The notes: generated by a model not told the origin, from the sequence alone. Shown: positions 43,312 through 53,339, counted from the stretch's first letter. The stretch: DNA of 64,000 nt from Rhizobium sp. NLR16a (GCF_017948245.1 NZ_CP072865.1:1327501-1391500), one strand, 5' to 3'. A program made the numbers and translations.

Positions 43312-45771
43312 GTGACGCAACAATCGACCCTCTCCAGAATCGACCTTTGCGGTTCGTGGCAGCTCACATCTGTTGATGGCGAGATCAAGAGCGCAATCAC
43401 CTTGCCCGGCGACGTGCACACGGCGCTGCATAGGGCAGGGCTGATCCCCGATCCCTATTTCGGCCGGAACGAGGAGAAGGTGCAGTGGGTTGCCCAGCGT
43501 GAATGGGCGGTAGAGCGCAGCTTCACGCTGCAGGAGGTCGAGGGCGACTGGTATCTCGATATCGACTATCTCGACACGGTCGCCAGCGTCTATGTCAATG
43601 GCTTTCTGGTGCTCGAAGCCGACAACAGCTTCCGCCGCTACCGGCCTGATGTTTCCAGCATGCTGAAAGCGGGCGACAACTCGATCCGCATCGTCTTTGC
43701 CTCTAATCCCGGCGTCGGCGCCGAACGGCAGAAAAAGCAGCCCTTCTACATTCCCTACAGCACCGGCAATTCGCCGATCCCCGACGGCAACATGCTGCGC
43801 AAGCCGCAATGCCATTTCGGTTGGGACTGGAACATCGCCATCGCGCCGCTTGGGCTCTACGGCACGATCGCGCTGAAAAAGATCGAGACGGCGCGCATCG
43901 AACATGTCGTCACCCGCCAGATCCACAATAATGACGGCTCGGTCGACCTCATGGTGACGGCGAGCCTGTTTGCCAAGCATGCTGGCATCGCCCAGGTCTA
44001 TTTCGATCTTGACGGCGAGCGCATCCGTCTCGATGTCGGTGTCAAGGGCGAGACGGATGTCCACCACCTCTTCCATATCGACAATCCGCGTCTCTGGTGG
44101 CCCTCCGGTAACGGCGAACAGGCGCTCTATACGCTCTCCGTCGAATTGTCCGACGAGGTGGTGACGAAGCAGCTCGGCCTTCGCACCATCGAACTGATCA
44201 CCACGCCGGATGCGGCGGGCAGCCGTTTCGCTTTCAAGGTCAACGGCCGCGAGGTCTTCTGCCGGGGCGCCAACTGGATTCCGGCCGATGCGCTGTTCTC
44301 GCTGTCTTCGCCTGAAAAGACCGAGGACCTACTGCAATCGGCCAAAGCGGCCAACATGAACATGATCCGCGTCTGGGGCGGTGGTTTCTACGAGCAGGAC
44401 TATTTCTACGATCTCTGCGACCGGCTGGGCCTCATGGTCTGGCAGGACTTCATGTTCGCCTGCAACCTCTATCCCTCGACCGAAGACTTCCTTGGCAATG
44501 TGGCGATCGAGGTGGATTACCAGGTGCGCCGGCTCTCTTCGCATCCTTCGATCGCGCTCTGGTGCGGCGATAACGAACTGGTGGGCGCGCTGACATGGTT
44601 CGAGGAATCGAGGAAGGACCGCGACCGCTACCTCGTCTCCTACGACCGCCTCAACCGGACGATCGAACAGGCGGTGAAGAAGGCGCTGCCGGGGGCGCTC
44701 TGGTGGCCGTCGAGCCCGGCATCAGGCTATCTCGATTTCGGCGATGCCTGGCATGCCGACGGCTCCGGCGACATGCATTACTGGTCGGTCTGGCACGAGA
44801 ACAAATCGTTCGACAATTACCGTACGGTGCGGCCGCGCTTCTGCTCGGAATTCGGCTTCCAGTCCTATACCTCGCTGCCCGTCATCAGAACCTATGCCGA
44901 GGAGAAGGACATGAACGTCGCTTCCCCCGTCATGGAGCTGCACCAGAAGAATGCGGGCGGCAACGAGCGCATCGCCGGCACGATGTTCCGCTATTTCCGC
45001 TTCCCCAAGGATTTCCCGAACTTCGTCTATCTCAGCCAGATTCAACAGGGATTGGCGATCAAGACCGCGGTGGAATATTGGCGGTCGCTGAAGCCCCATT
45101 GCATGGGCACGATCTACTGGCAGCTTAACGATACCTGGCCTGTCGCCTCATGGTCGAGCCTCGACTATGGGGGGCGCTGGAAGGCGATGCACTATCTCGT
45201 CAAACGTTTCTTCCAGCCGGTCGCGGTCGCCGCCATTCCCGCCCAGGACGGCAAGACGATCCGCTTCTCGCTCGTTAACGACACGCTTTCAGATGTCAGC
45301 GTCGATCTGTCGATCTCGCTTCTGACGATGAAGGGCGAGCGGAAGCATTTGAAAGACGTGCAGGCCATGTGTTCGCCGGATGCGGCGGTGACGGCCGCGG
45401 CGATCGAGGTGTCCGAGATTGACCCGGGAACGCTGCTTGCTTGGCATTTCACCGCGTCGAACGGCATGGGCGGCGAGGGGCACCATGTCAACGGCACCTA
45501 TAAGGCGCTGGAGCTGGAACCCTCGGGCCTGACCGTTACCCACGAATATGTCGAGAAGAGCGGCGCGATCGACATCAACGTCACCGCCAGGGGACTTGCA
45601 CTCTTCGTGGTGATCGAGAGCGAGACGGACGGCAAATATTCCGACAACGCCTTCGACCTTGCAGCAGGCGAGAGCCGCCGTATCACCTTCACCCCGGCAC
45701 ATCAGCTAGAACGTGGCAAGCTGCCGGAATTCCGCTTCTACGACCTGCATTCCTGCCAATCGGCGGATTGA
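43312..45771 (+). CDS. Glycoside hydrolase family 2, beta-mannosidase
   Basis: An 819-residue exo-acting enzyme with the GH2 layout: jelly-roll sugar-binding domain (1-200), immunoglobulin-like domain (200-300), TIM-barrel (300-620) and C-terminal beta domains. The acid/base is Glu422 in LWCGDNELVG and the nucleophile Glu513 in FCSEFGFQSY. The N-terminal LPGDVHTALHRAGLIPDPYFGRNE is diagnostic for beta-mannosidases over beta-galactosidases. No signal peptide, so it acts in the cytoplasm on imported oligosaccharides such as mannan or N-glycan fragments. The start is GTG at 43312. Confidence 0.93.
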   Translation: MTQQSTLSRIDLCGSWQLTSVDGEIKSAITLPGDVHTALHRAGLIPDPYFGRNEEKVQWVAQREWAVERSFTLQEVEGDWYLDIDYLDTVASVYVNGFLVLEADNSFRRYRPDVSSMLKAGDNSIRIVFASNPGVGAERQKKQPFYIPYSTGNSPIPDGNMLRKPQCHFGWDWNIAIAPLGLYGTIALKKIETARIEHVVTRQIHNNDGSVDLMVTASLFAKHAGIAQVYFDLDGERIRLDVGVKGETDVHHLFHIDNPRLWWPSGNGEQALYTLSVELSDEVVTKQLGLRTIELITTPDAAGSRFAFKVNGREVFCRGANWIPADALFSLSSPEKTEDLLQSAKAANMNMIRVWGGGFYEQDYFYDLCDRLGLMVWQDFMFACNLYPSTEDFLGNVAIEVDYQVRRLSSHPSIALWCGDNELVGALTWFEESRKDRDRYLVSYDRLNRTIEQAVKKALPGALWWPSSPASGYLDFGDAWHADGSGDMHYWSVWHENKSFDNYRTVRPRFCSEFGFQSYTSLPVIRTYAEEKDMNVASPVMELHQKNAGGNERIAGTMFRYFRFPKDFPNFVYLSQIQQGLAIKTAVEYWRSLKPHCMGTIYWQLNDTWPVASWSSLDYGGRWKAMHYLVKRFFQPVAVAAIPAQDGKTIRFSLVNDTLSDVSVDLSISLLTMKGERKHLKDVQAMCSPDAAVTAAAIEVSEIDPGTLLAWHFTASNGMGGEGHHVNGTYKALELEPSGLTVTHEYVEKSGAIDINVTARGLALFVVIESETDGKYSDNAFDLAAGESRRITFTPAHQLERGKLPEFRFYDLHSCQSAD

Positions 45772-45810
45772 TCCTTCCAAGAAATGGGCACGAGGCCCAA
45801 GGAGAATAAG

Positions 45811-46572
45811 ATGACGAAACTCAGCTACCAGCTCTACAGTGCGCGCAACTTCCAGCCCTATTCTGTGATTTTCGAAAAGCTCGGCAAATCAGGCTATGCG
45901 GAGGTCGAGGGGTTCGGCGGCATCTATGCCGATCTCGACGATGCGGGACTGAAGAGCCTTCGCGCCGATCTCGACAAGAACGGCCTGGTGATGGCGAGCG
46001 GACACTTCAGTCCCGACTTTCTGGAGAAGGAAGTCCAGAAGTCGCTCAACATCGCTAGGATACTCGGCATGGATTCGATCTATGCCCCGCATCTGGCGGC
46101 CGACCAGCGCCCCTCGGACGGAGCCGGTTGGCTCGCCTTCGGCAAGCGTCTACAGGAAATGAGCAAGCCCTATAAGGATGCCGGCTACGAGTTCGGCTGG
46201 CACAATCATGATTTCGAATTCGTCAAGCTGGCTGACGGCTCGCTGCCGATCGAGCGCATCTTCGAAGGCGCGCCCGACATTTCCTGGGAAGCCGATATTG
46301 CCTGGGTTATCCGGGGCGGCGCCGATCCCTTTGCCTGGATCGACACGCTCGGCTCGCGCATTACCGCAGTCCACGTCAAGGACATCGCGCCGGCCGGTGA
46401 AGCGACGGATGAAGACGGCTGGGCCGATGTCGGCCACGGCAAGGTCGAATGGGCCAAGCTGATTGCCACACTGCGCGGCACCAAGGCGAAGCACTTCGTC
46501 GTCGAACATGACAATCCGAAAGACATCGACCGCAACATCAGCCGTTCGATTGCATCCTTCCAGACTTATTGA
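45811..46572 (+). CDS. Xylose-isomerase-like TIM-barrel sugar isomerase/epimerase
   Basis: A 253-residue protein of the AP-endonuclease-2/sugar phosphate isomerase fold. Metal-binding residues are recognisable in GYAEVEGFGG (Glu), FGWHNHDFEF, WEADIAWVIRGGADP and HVKDIAPAGE, ending with VEHDNP. AAGGAG precedes the ATG at 45811. It sits between the beta-mannosidase and an oxidoreductase and probably processes the released sugar or its oxidised form. Confidence 0.88.
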   Translation: MTKLSYQLYSARNFQPYSVIFEKLGKSGYAEVEGFGGIYADLDDAGLKSLRADLDKNGLVMASGHFSPDFLEKEVQKSLNIARILGMDSIYAPHLAADQRPSDGAGWLAFGKRLQEMSKPYKDAGYEFGWHNHDFEFVKLADGSLPIERIFEGAPDISWEADIAWVIRGGADPFAWIDTLGSRITAVHVKDIAPAGEATDEDGWADVGHGKVEWAKLIATLRGTKAKHFVVEHDNPKDIDRNISRSIASFQTY

Positions 46573-46580
46573 GGCAAATC

Positions 46581-47714
46581 ATGACCAGGGAACTTGGCGT
46601 TGGCATCATCGGATGCGGCAACATCTCCACCACCTACTTCTCGCTGGCACCGCTCTTCAACGGGCTGAAGGTGCTGGCCTGCGCCGATATCAACGTGCAG
46701 GCCGCCGAGGCCCGCGCCAAGGAATATGGCGTCAAGGCACAGACGATCGACGAGCTTCTCGCCAATGACGAGATCGACGTCGTCGTCAACTTGACGATCC
46801 CGGATGCGCATTTTCCGGTGTCGAAGGCGATCCTCGAAGCCGGCAAACACGTCTATTCGGAAAAGCCGCTGGTGCTTTCGCTGGAGCAGGGCGAAGAGCT
46901 TCGCCGCATCGCCAAGGCGAAGAACCTTGCCGTCGGCTGCGCGCCGGACACTTTCCTCGGCGGCGCCCATCAGCTCGCCCGCAAGTTCATCGACGATGGC
47001 GGCATCGGCCGGGTGACCTCGGGAGCCTGCTATGTCATGAGCCCCGGTATGGAGATGTGGCATCCGAACCCGGATTTCTTCTTCCTGCCGGGCGGCGGCC
47101 CGATCCTGGATCTCGGTCCTTATTACATCGCCAATCTGATCAACCTGATCGGCCCAGTGAAGCGCGTCGGCGCCATGACCTCGATGGCATCGGCGACCCG
47201 GACGATTACCAGCCAGCCGCGCCACGGCGAAATCATCCCGGTCAAGACGCCGACGACGATCCAGGCGCTGCTCGAATTCGTCAGCGGCGCCACGGTGACG
47301 CTGTCGGCAAGCTGGGATGTGTGGTCGCATCGCCATGCGAATATGGAACTCTACGGCACCGACGGCTCTCTCTACGTGCCGGACCCGAACTTCTTCGGCG
47401 GCACCGTAGAGGCCAGCGGTCGCGACAAGGACATCAAGCCGCTCGAGCCCTGGGAGCACCCCTTCGGCAAGATCAACCAGGAAAGTCCGAGCGGCTCGCG
47501 GGCCAATTACCGCACGGCTGGCCTTGCCGATATGGCAATGTCGCTGATCGAAGGCCGCGACGCGCGCTGCTCGCTTGACCGCACTCTGCACGGCGTCGAC
47601 GTCATGACCTCGATCCTGAAATCAGGCGAGGAGGATCGTTTTATCGAGCTGACGACGACTTGCACCCAGCCAGCGGCGCTTGGCATCGAAGAGGCGCAGG
47701 CGCTGTTGAGGTAG
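46581..47714 (+). CDS. Gfo/Idh/MocA-family oxidoreductase
   Basis: A 377-residue NAD(P)-dependent dehydrogenase. The Rossmann motif GVGIIGCGNISTTY starts at residue 6, YSEKPLVLSLEQGEEL contains the EKP catalytic lysine, and GGGPILDLGPYYIANLI matches the second active-site motif. Enzymes of this family oxidise or epimerise sugars and inositols. It starts 8 bp after the isomerase gene, with GAGGC upstream. The pair is reminiscent of ThuA/ThuB-type 3-keto-sugar pathways. Confidence 0.9.
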   Translation: MTRELGVGIIGCGNISTTYFSLAPLFNGLKVLACADINVQAAEARAKEYGVKAQTIDELLANDEIDVVVNLTIPDAHFPVSKAILEAGKHVYSEKPLVLSLEQGEELRRIAKAKNLAVGCAPDTFLGGAHQLARKFIDDGGIGRVTSGACYVMSPGMEMWHPNPDFFFLPGGGPILDLGPYYIANLINLIGPVKRVGAMTSMASATRTITSQPRHGEIIPVKTPTTIQALLEFVSGATVTLSASWDVWSHRHANMELYGTDGSLYVPDPNFFGGTVEASGRDKDIKPLEPWEHPFGKINQESPSGSRANYRTAGLADMAMSLIEGRDARCSLDRTLHGVDVMTSILKSGEEDRFIELTTTCTQPAALGIEEAQALLR

Positions 47715-47810
47715 CGGAGAAAGCGCGCCTGCGCTTGCCGTATTGGCGCGCTTGCTCCATTTGTTTCATCATGTCGGCCTCACGATCCGGTTTTTGCCGA
47801 TGGTTGCCCC

Positions 47811-47935
47811 TCACCCTAACCCTTTCCGCCTAAACGGGTGAGGGACGCGCCATGTGAGAGGTGGTGGGGAAGGACAGGCTGTGGCATTTCCCTTCTCTCC
47901 GCTCGCTGGGAGAAGGTGCCGGCAGGCAGACAGGG
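47811..47935. repeat. Degenerate rhizobial intergenic repeat
   Basis: CCCTCACCC and its near-complement GGGTGAGGG bound a short dyad (47810-47846), followed by TTCTCTCCGCTCGCTGGGAGAAGG, itself a dyad. The elements resemble the palindrome inside cobN (10488-10633) in TCTCC/GGAGA content. It fills most of the 295-bp gap between the oxidoreductase and the aldo/keto reductase genes; nothing else is seen there. Confidence 0.6.
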
Positions 47936-48009
47936 GGTAGGCGTCGGCGTTTTCGTGAGCCGAAGACGTTGCATGATGAGGACGCTGATATTCGATTAAG
48001 GAGACTTCC

Positions 48010-49041
48010 ATGAGCTGGCAACCGGCAGCAGACCGTTATTCAAAAATGAAATATAACCGCACGGGCCGCTCCGGCCTGAAGCTGCCGGCCGTCTCTCTCG
48101 GCCTCTGGCACAATTTCGGCGGTGATACGCCGCATGACCGGAAGATCGACATGTGCCGCACGGCCTTCGACCTCGGCATCACCCATTTCGATCTCGCCAA
48201 CAATTACGGCCCGCCTCCCGGCAGCGCAGAGGCCGCCTTCGGCGAGATCCTGCGCACCGAATTCTCCGGGCTTCGCGACGAGCTGATCATCTCCTCGAAG
48301 GCCGGCTACGATATGTGGCCTGGTCCCTATGGCGAATGGGGCAGCCGCAAGTACCTGGTCGCCTCCTGCGACCAGAGCCTGAAGCGCATGGGCCTCGACT
48401 ATGTCGACATCTTCTATTCGCATCGCTTCGACCCGGAAACGCCGCTGGAAGAGACCTGCGGCGCGCTCGACCATATCGTCCGCTCCGGCCGGGCGCTCTA
48501 TGTCGGGATCTCCTCCTATAATTCGCAGCGCACCCGCGAAGCAGCCGCCATCCTCAAGGACCTCGGCACGCCCTGCCTGATCCATCAGCCGAGTTATTCA
48601 ATGCTCAACCGCTGGGTCGAGGATGACAGGCTGCTCGATACCCTCGATGACATCGGCATGGGTTCGATCGTGTTCTCGCCGCTCGCCCAGGGCATGCTGA
48701 CGACGAAGTATCTCGGCGGTATTCCGGCCGACAGCCGGGCAGCTCAGAACCATTTCCTGAAGCGCGATTTCATCCGCCCCTCGATCATCGACAATATCAG
48801 CAGGCTCAACGAGATTGCCGAAAGGCGTGGCCAGACGCTGGCGCAGATGGCGATAGCCTGGGTGCTGCGCGGCGGACGCGTGACCTCGGCGCTGATCGGC
48901 GCCAGCCGCTCGTCGCAGATCGTCGATTGCGTCAAAGCGCTGGATAATATCGAATTCTCGGCCGAGGAGCTGAAGGAGATCGATGTCTATGCCAAGGAGG
49001 CCGATATCAACCTCTGGGCGAAGTCGGCGGAGCGGGAATGA
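48010..49041 (+). CDS. Aldo/keto reductase (YghZ-like)
   Basis: A 343-residue NADPH-dependent reductase of the AKR14/YghZ (L-glyceraldehyde 3-phosphate reductase) group. Visible catalytic parts are FDLANNYGPPPGSAE (Asp and Tyr of the tetrad), LIISSKAGYDMWPGPYG (Lys) and DIFYSHRFDPETPLEE (His). GGAGACTTCC precedes the ATG. In this locus it may reduce an aldose or keto-sugar intermediate. Confidence 0.92.
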   Translation: MSWQPAADRYSKMKYNRTGRSGLKLPAVSLGLWHNFGGDTPHDRKIDMCRTAFDLGITHFDLANNYGPPPGSAEAAFGEILRTEFSGLRDELIISSKAGYDMWPGPYGEWGSRKYLVASCDQSLKRMGLDYVDIFYSHRFDPETPLEETCGALDHIVRSGRALYVGISSYNSQRTREAAAILKDLGTPCLIHQPSYSMLNRWVEDDRLLDTLDDIGMGSIVFSPLAQGMLTTKYLGGIPADSRAAQNHFLKRDFIRPSIIDNISRLNEIAERRGQTLAQMAIAWVLRGGRVTSALIGASRSSQIVDCVKALDNIEFSAEELKEIDVYAKEADINLWAKSAERE

Positions 49042-49062
49042 AGGCAAGGAGCACATTTGTTG

Positions 49063-49204
49063 CTCCCTCATTCCTGTGCTCGTCACAGGAATCCAGACAC
49101 CGCGCGTCTGCGCGGTGAGAAGGGTCTTTCCGGCCCAAGGACTTAGGCCGGCTGGATTTCTGTGACATCCCATGGGCAAAGCCCTAAGGGCACAGAGATG
49201 AGGG
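49063..49204. repeat. Palindromic intergenic repeat, family A, copy 3
   Basis: CTCCCTCATTCCTGTGCTCG at the left pairs imperfectly with the right end GGGCACAGAGATGAGGG, with inner CACAGGAATCCAG against CTGGATTTCTGTG. CCGCGCGTCTGCGCGG forms a separate internal hairpin. It separates the aldo/keto reductase from the GH43 gene. Confidence 0.82.
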
Positions 49205-49269
49205 TGGGGAGGCGAGCTGAACCGCACCTTCTGACGTACGTACCGCAATAATCTAGGAGGAGGCCGTCC

Positions 49270-50883
49270 ATGATCCGCAATCCCATCCTGCCCGGGTTCA
49301 ATCCCGATCCGTCGATCTGCCGCGTCGGCGACGATTATTACATCGCCACCTCCACCTTCGAATGGTATCCGGGTGTGCAGATCCATCATTCGCGGGACCT
49401 GGTGAACTGGACGCTGGTGCGCCGGCCGCTGGAGCGTGCCTCGCAGCTCGACATGCGCGGCAATCCCGATAGTTGCGGCATCTGGGCGCCGTGTCTTTCC
49501 TATGCCGACGGGCAGTTCTGGCTTGTTTATACTGACGTCAAGCGCTTCGACGGCAATTTCAAGGATGCACATAATTACATCGTGACGTCGCCTTCGATCG
49601 AGGGCGAATGGTCCGAGCCGGTCTATGTGAATTCCTCCGGCTTCGATCCCTCGCTTTTCCACGACGATGACGGCCGCAAATGGTTCGTCAACATGCAGTG
49701 GAACCACCGAACCCAGAGCTTCGGCGGCTCGCCGAAATCGCCGGCTTTCGACGGCATCCTGCTGCAGGAATGGGATCCGGCGACCAAGGTGCTGAAGGGG
49801 CCGATCAAAAACATCTTCGCCGGCAGCCCGCTCGGCCTCGTGGAAGGGCCGCATCTCTTCAAGAAGAACGGCTGGTATTATCTGACGACCGCCGAGGGCG
49901 GCACCGGCTATGACCACGCCGTCACCATGGCGCGTTCGCGCCGCATCGAGGGGCCCTATGAGATGCATCCGAACATGCATCTCATCACCTCGAAGGATCA
50001 TCCGGGCGCGGTGCTGCAGCGAGCAGGGCACGGCCAATATGTCGAGACGCCAGACGGCGAAGCCTATCACACCCATCTCTGCGGCCGGCCGCTGCCGCCG
50101 AAACGGCGCTGCACGCTGGGGCGCGAAACGTCCCTGCAGAAATGCGTCTGGCGCGACGATGATTGGCTCTATCTGGAAAACGGCACCTACGTGCCCGATG
50201 TCGATGTGCAGGGTCTCTTCGGCGCAGTGCCGGTGGAGAAGCCGATGCGCAGCGAGTACAGTTTCGATGGGGACAAGCTGCCGGCCGATTTCCAGTGGCT
50301 GCGCACGCCCGAACCCCAGCGCATCTTCAATCTGACGGACCGTCCCGGCCATCTCAGGCTGATCGGTCGCGAAAGCATAGGCTCCTGGTTCGAGCAGTCG
50401 CTGGTCGCGCGCCGGCAGGAACATCATAGTTTCCGCGCCGAGACCGTGATCGAATTTTCGCCCGACACCTATCAGCAGGTGGCGGGGCTGACGCATTACT
50501 ACAATCGCCACAAGTTCCACGCGATTGCCGTGACGCTGCACGAAACGCTCGGCCGCTGCGTGACCATCCTCTCCTGCAACGGCGACTACCCGAACGGCCG
50601 CCTCAGCTTTCCCGCCGAAAGCGGAGTAACGATCCCGGCCGAGGGCCGTGTCCAGCTTGCGATGGAAATCCGCGAAAATGACCTGCAGTTCTTCTGGCAG
50701 ACGGAAGGCAAGGGCGCATGGCAACGGATCGGCCCTCTCCTGGACGCCGGCGTGATTTCCGACGAGGGCGGTCGCGGTGAGCACGGCTCCTTTACCGGTG
50801 CTTTTGCCGGCGTCTTCGCCTTCGATACGTCGGGGCGTGGGAAGACGGCGGATTTTGATTGGTTCAATTATGATGAGTTGTGA
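49270..50883 (+). CDS. Glycoside hydrolase family 43 (beta-xylosidase-like)
   Basis: A 537-residue enzyme: five-bladed beta-propeller (about 1-310) and a C-terminal jelly-roll (about 325-535), the XynB arrangement. The three catalytic acids are visible: Asp13 in FNPDPSICRVGDDYYIA (base), Asp126 in SGFDPSLFHDDDG and Glu192 in GLVEGPHLF (acid). No signal peptide, so it likely cleaves imported xylo- or arabino-oligosaccharides in the cytoplasm. AGGAGG stands closely upstream of the ATG. It closes the carbohydrate locus. Confidence 0.93.
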   Translation: MIRNPILPGFNPDPSICRVGDDYYIATSTFEWYPGVQIHHSRDLVNWTLVRRPLERASQLDMRGNPDSCGIWAPCLSYADGQFWLVYTDVKRFDGNFKDAHNYIVTSPSIEGEWSEPVYVNSSGFDPSLFHDDDGRKWFVNMQWNHRTQSFGGSPKSPAFDGILLQEWDPATKVLKGPIKNIFAGSPLGLVEGPHLFKKNGWYYLTTAEGGTGYDHAVTMARSRRIEGPYEMHPNMHLITSKDHPGAVLQRAGHGQYVETPDGEAYHTHLCGRPLPPKRRCTLGRETSLQKCVWRDDDWLYLENGTYVPDVDVQGLFGAVPVEKPMRSEYSFDGDKLPADFQWLRTPEPQRIFNLTDRPGHLRLIGRESIGSWFEQSLVARRQEHHSFRAETVIEFSPDTYQQVAGLTHYYNRHKFHAIAVTLHETLGRCVTILSCNGDYPNGRLSFPAESGVTIPAEGRVQLAMEIRENDLQFFWQTEGKGAWQRIGPLLDAGVISDEGGRGEHGSFTGAFAGVFAFDTSGRGKTADFDWFNYDEL

Positions 50884-50911
50884 GGGGGAGCATCCACTGC
50901 TTCCCACCCGC

Positions 50912-51057
50912 CCTCGTCCTCAGAGGCCTCGGCCTTTGGCCGACGCACCTCACGATGAGGGCTGATCGTTGTGCCGTCTCGCTGCTATGTCTTGCGACAT
51001 GGCCGCGACCTCTCTCCGACCTGATCCTGGTGCCCCGCAGGGCCTCGAAGGACGAGG
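50912..51057. repeat. Palindromic intergenic repeat, family E
   Basis: CCTCGTCCT (50912-50920) and AGGACGAGG (51049-51057) are perfect inverted ends; inside, AGGCCTCGG and GGGCCTCGA provide further dyad symmetry. It is related to the split repeat at 36818-37047. Confidence 0.65.
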
Positions 51058-51082
51058 TCGGCCACCTGCTGCAACGACACAT

Positions 51083-51111
51083 CAAAAAGAAAGCCGGCGC
51101 AGAGGCCGGCT
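51083..51111 (-). terminator. Rho-independent terminator on the minus strand
   Basis: Read on the minus strand, AGCCGGC, a six-base loop and GCCGGCT run into TTCTTTTT. The stem is perfect over seven GC-rich pairs. Confidence 0.75.
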
Positions 51112-51278
51112 GAGACGAACGCGGCTGCACAGGGATACTGGCCGGTTCCAAACGCTTGGTGACTGAACAATAACTTTCATTACGTGCCGAGGCAGCGGAA
51201 AAGGGCGCAACGAGAACGCCGGTAAGACGGCTCCGCAAAGGAATGGGCGGCGGGGCGGATGCCGGTGCTTGCCTCGGC
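51083..51278 (-). ncRNA. Candidate minus-strand small RNA with terminator
   Basis: A perfect terminator (51083-51111, minus) has no minus-strand gene to its right that it could serve. Between 51112 and 51278 the DNA is dyad-rich: GCCGAGGCA (51186-51194) pairs with TGCCTCGGC (51270-51278), enclosing GGCG/CGCC and GCCG/CGGC stems. An RNA of 100-200 nt ending at the terminator is the simplest explanation. A 32-codon frame (MKVIVQSPSVWN...) also fits inside, so a tiny protein is an alternative. I do not recognise a family, and the 5' end is unknown. Confidence 0.35.
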
Positions 51279-51537
51279 TCTCTTATCGGGCATGAATATC
51301 ACCGGATGATGACATCCGGAGCAGACCTCTGCCTTTCTTTCAGGGAGAATTGGCGGCGTGCGATGGCTATCGGAAGCCGACTATTCCAGGCTTGTCACCA
51401 ATGGGTGATCGGCTTGACGAAAGTGACGGTGTTGGCGAGGCGTGAATGCAGTGTTCATGTTCCCGAAGGATGTCAAAGCGTCACAGAGGGACTATATAGC
51501 GGGCCGAAATACTTTCGAGCATCCGCAAGAGTCCTGC

Positions 51538-52464
51538 ATGACCCCCATTATTTCCGTTCAGAACCTGACCAAGACTTATGCCAACGGGCTCGAGGCCCTG
51601 AAGGGCATCAACCTCGATGTCGAGAAGGGCGAGATCCTGGCTCTGCTCGGGCCGAACGGCGCCGGCAAGACGACCCTGATCTCAATCATCTGCGGCATCG
51701 CCAATCCGAGCGGCGGCCGCGTGCTGGTGGCCGGCCAGGACGTCGTAAAGGATTTCCGCGCGACCCGCTCGATGATCGGACTGGTGCCGCAGGAACTGAC
51801 GACCGATCAGTTCGAGACAGTGTTCAACACAGTGAGCTTTTCTCGCGGGTTGCATGGCAAGAAGGCCAATCCAGCGCATATCGAGAAGGTGCTGCGGGCG
51901 CTTTCGCTTTGGGACAAGAAGGACAATATGCTGCGTCAGCTCTCCGGCGGCATGAAACGACGGGTGCTGATCGCCAAGGCGCTTTCGCATGAGCCGGATA
52001 TTCTTTTCCTCGACGAGCCGACTGCCGGCGTCGACGTGACGCTGCGCAAGGACATGTGGCACGTCGTCGAAGAACTCCGGGCTTCGGGCGTCACCATCAT
52101 CCTGACGACCCATTATATCGAAGAGGCCGAGGAAATCGCCGACCGCGTCGGCGTCATCAACGGCGGCGAGTTGCTGCTCGTCGAGGAAAAGGCGGCGTTG
52201 ATGGCCAAGCTCGGCCGCAAGCAGCTCATTCTCGATCTGGCGGAACCGCTGAGCCGGCTGCCGGACTGCTTTGCCGGCAATGGCCTCACTCTCGAAGCGG
52301 ACGGAAGCCGCCTGACTTATGATTTCGACGCCGATAACGAGCAGGAAAGCATCGCGACGCTGCTGACCCGGCTCGGCGAGAACAATATCCATTTCAAGGA
52401 TCTCTCGACGCGGCAGAGTTCGCTCGAAGATATCTTCGTGGCGCTGGTGGGAGCGAGCAAATGA
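51538..52464 (+). CDS. ABC-2 type exporter, ATP-binding protein
   Basis: A 308-residue ATPase of the DrrA/CcmA/NodI type. Walker [20 protein letters not shown]-loop [12 protein letters not shown], signature [15 protein letters not shown], Walker [14 protein letters not shown] and H-loop [11 protein letters not shown] are all present. The start at 51538 fits the family N-terminus ([20 protein letters not shown]); an open frame extends further upstream without homology. It overlaps the permease gene as ATGA and powers it. The exported substrate is unknown. Confidence 0.94.
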   Translation: MTPIISVQNLTKTYANGLEALKGINLDVEKGEILALLGPNGAGKTTLISIICGIANPSGGRVLVAGQDVVKDFRATRSMIGLVPQELTTDQFETVFNTVSFSRGLHGKKANPAHIEKVLRALSLWDKKDNMLRQLSGGMKRRVLIAKALSHEPDILFLDEPTAGVDVTLRKDMWHVVEELRASGVTIILTTHYIEEAEEIADRVGVINGGELLLVEEKAALMAKLGRKQLILDLAEPLSRLPDCFAGNGLTLEADGSRLTYDFDADNEQESIATLLTRLGENNIHFKDLSTRQSSLEDIFVALVGASK

Positions 52465-53222
52465 ACTTCGAAGCGGTCAAATCGATCTATTTCTTCGAGA
52501 TGGCGCGCACGCGCCGCACGCTGCTGCAGAGCGTCATCTCGCCTGTCATCTCGACCTCGCTTTATTTCATCGTCTTCGGGGCGGCAGTCGGTTCGCGCAT
52601 CCAGGAAGTGGAGGGCGTATCCTATGGTGCTTTCATCACGCCGGGCCTCATCATGCTGACGCTGCTCGGCCAGTGCATCAGCAACGGCTCCTTCGGCATC
52701 TACTTCCCGAAATTCACCGGCACGATCTATGAGGTGCTGTCGGCGCCCGTGGCGATGACGGAGATCCTGCTCGGTTATGTCGGGGCGGCGGCGACCAAGG
52801 GCGTCATCATCGGCGTCATCATTCTCTTGACCGCCAATCTCTTCGTCGACGTCAGGATCCAACATCCCTTCATGATGATCCTGTTCTTCCTGCTGACCGC
52901 GGTCACTTTCAGCCTGTTCGGCTTCATGATCGGCATCTGGGCCGGCAATTTCGAGCAGCTGAACCTCATTCCCATGCTCGTGGTGCCGCCGCTGACCTTC
53001 CTCGGCGGCAGCTTCTATTCCGTCAGCATGCTGCCGCCTTTCTGGCAGGCGGTCAGCCACTTCAACCCGGTGCTTTACCTCGTCAGCGGCTTCCGCTGGA
53101 GCTTTTACGGCATCGCTGATGTCAACCCGGCGATCAGCTTGGCGATGATCACCGTGTTCCTGGCAATCTGCCTGGCAACGCTCGGCTGGATCTTCAAGAC
53201 CGGATACCGACTGCGCAACTGA
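52461..53222 (+). CDS. ABC-2 type exporter, permease
   Basis: A 253-residue integral membrane protein with six helices of the ABC-2 (NodJ/DrrB) type. [36 protein letters not shown] and the late signature [18 protein letters not shown] are characteristic. It starts within the end of the ATPase gene, so both are made in equal amounts and form a complete exporter. It differs from NodIJ by context: no nodulation genes are nearby. Confidence 0.93.
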   Translation: MNFEAVKSIYFFEMARTRRTLLQSVISPVISTSLYFIVFGAAVGSRIQEVEGVSYGAFITPGLIMLTLLGQCISNGSFGIYFPKFTGTIYEVLSAPVAMTEILLGYVGAAATKGVIIGVIILLTANLFVDVRIQHPFMMILFFLLTAVTFSLFGFMIGIWAGNFEQLNLIPMLVVPPLTFLGGSFYSVSMLPPFWQAVSHFNPVLYLVSGFRWSFYGIADVNPAISLAMITVFLAICLATLGWIFKTGYRLRN

Positions 53223-53339
53223 CCGCTTGAACGTCGATGATCGGAGAAGCCGATTGTGCTATCGGCTTCTTCCGTTTTTCTTTCGCGTCCGGCGAAGGCA
53301 TCTGCTGTCTCATCCCAATGGAGAGGCGAGACAGCTGTT

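Larger units (their letters stand above)
50884..51537. other. Intergenic region before the ABC-2 exporter genes
   Basis: The 654 bp contain a palindromic repeat (50912-51057), a minus-strand terminator (51083-51111) and a dyad-rich segment (51186-51278), listed separately. From 51280 to 51537, the leader of the exporter gene, I see no gene. Open frames crossing the region lack recognisable protein sequence. Confidence 0.6.

Noticed and set aside
48598..50907. A 769-codon minus-strand frame opposite the aldo/keto reductase and GH43 genes
   Set aside because: The plus strand encodes two intact enzymes with catalytic motifs; the antisense product has no family features.
51538..53222. NodI/NodJ nodulation-factor exporter
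   Set aside because: The fold is the same, but there are no nod genes or nod box nearby and the class is widespread; a general ABC-2 exporter call is safer.
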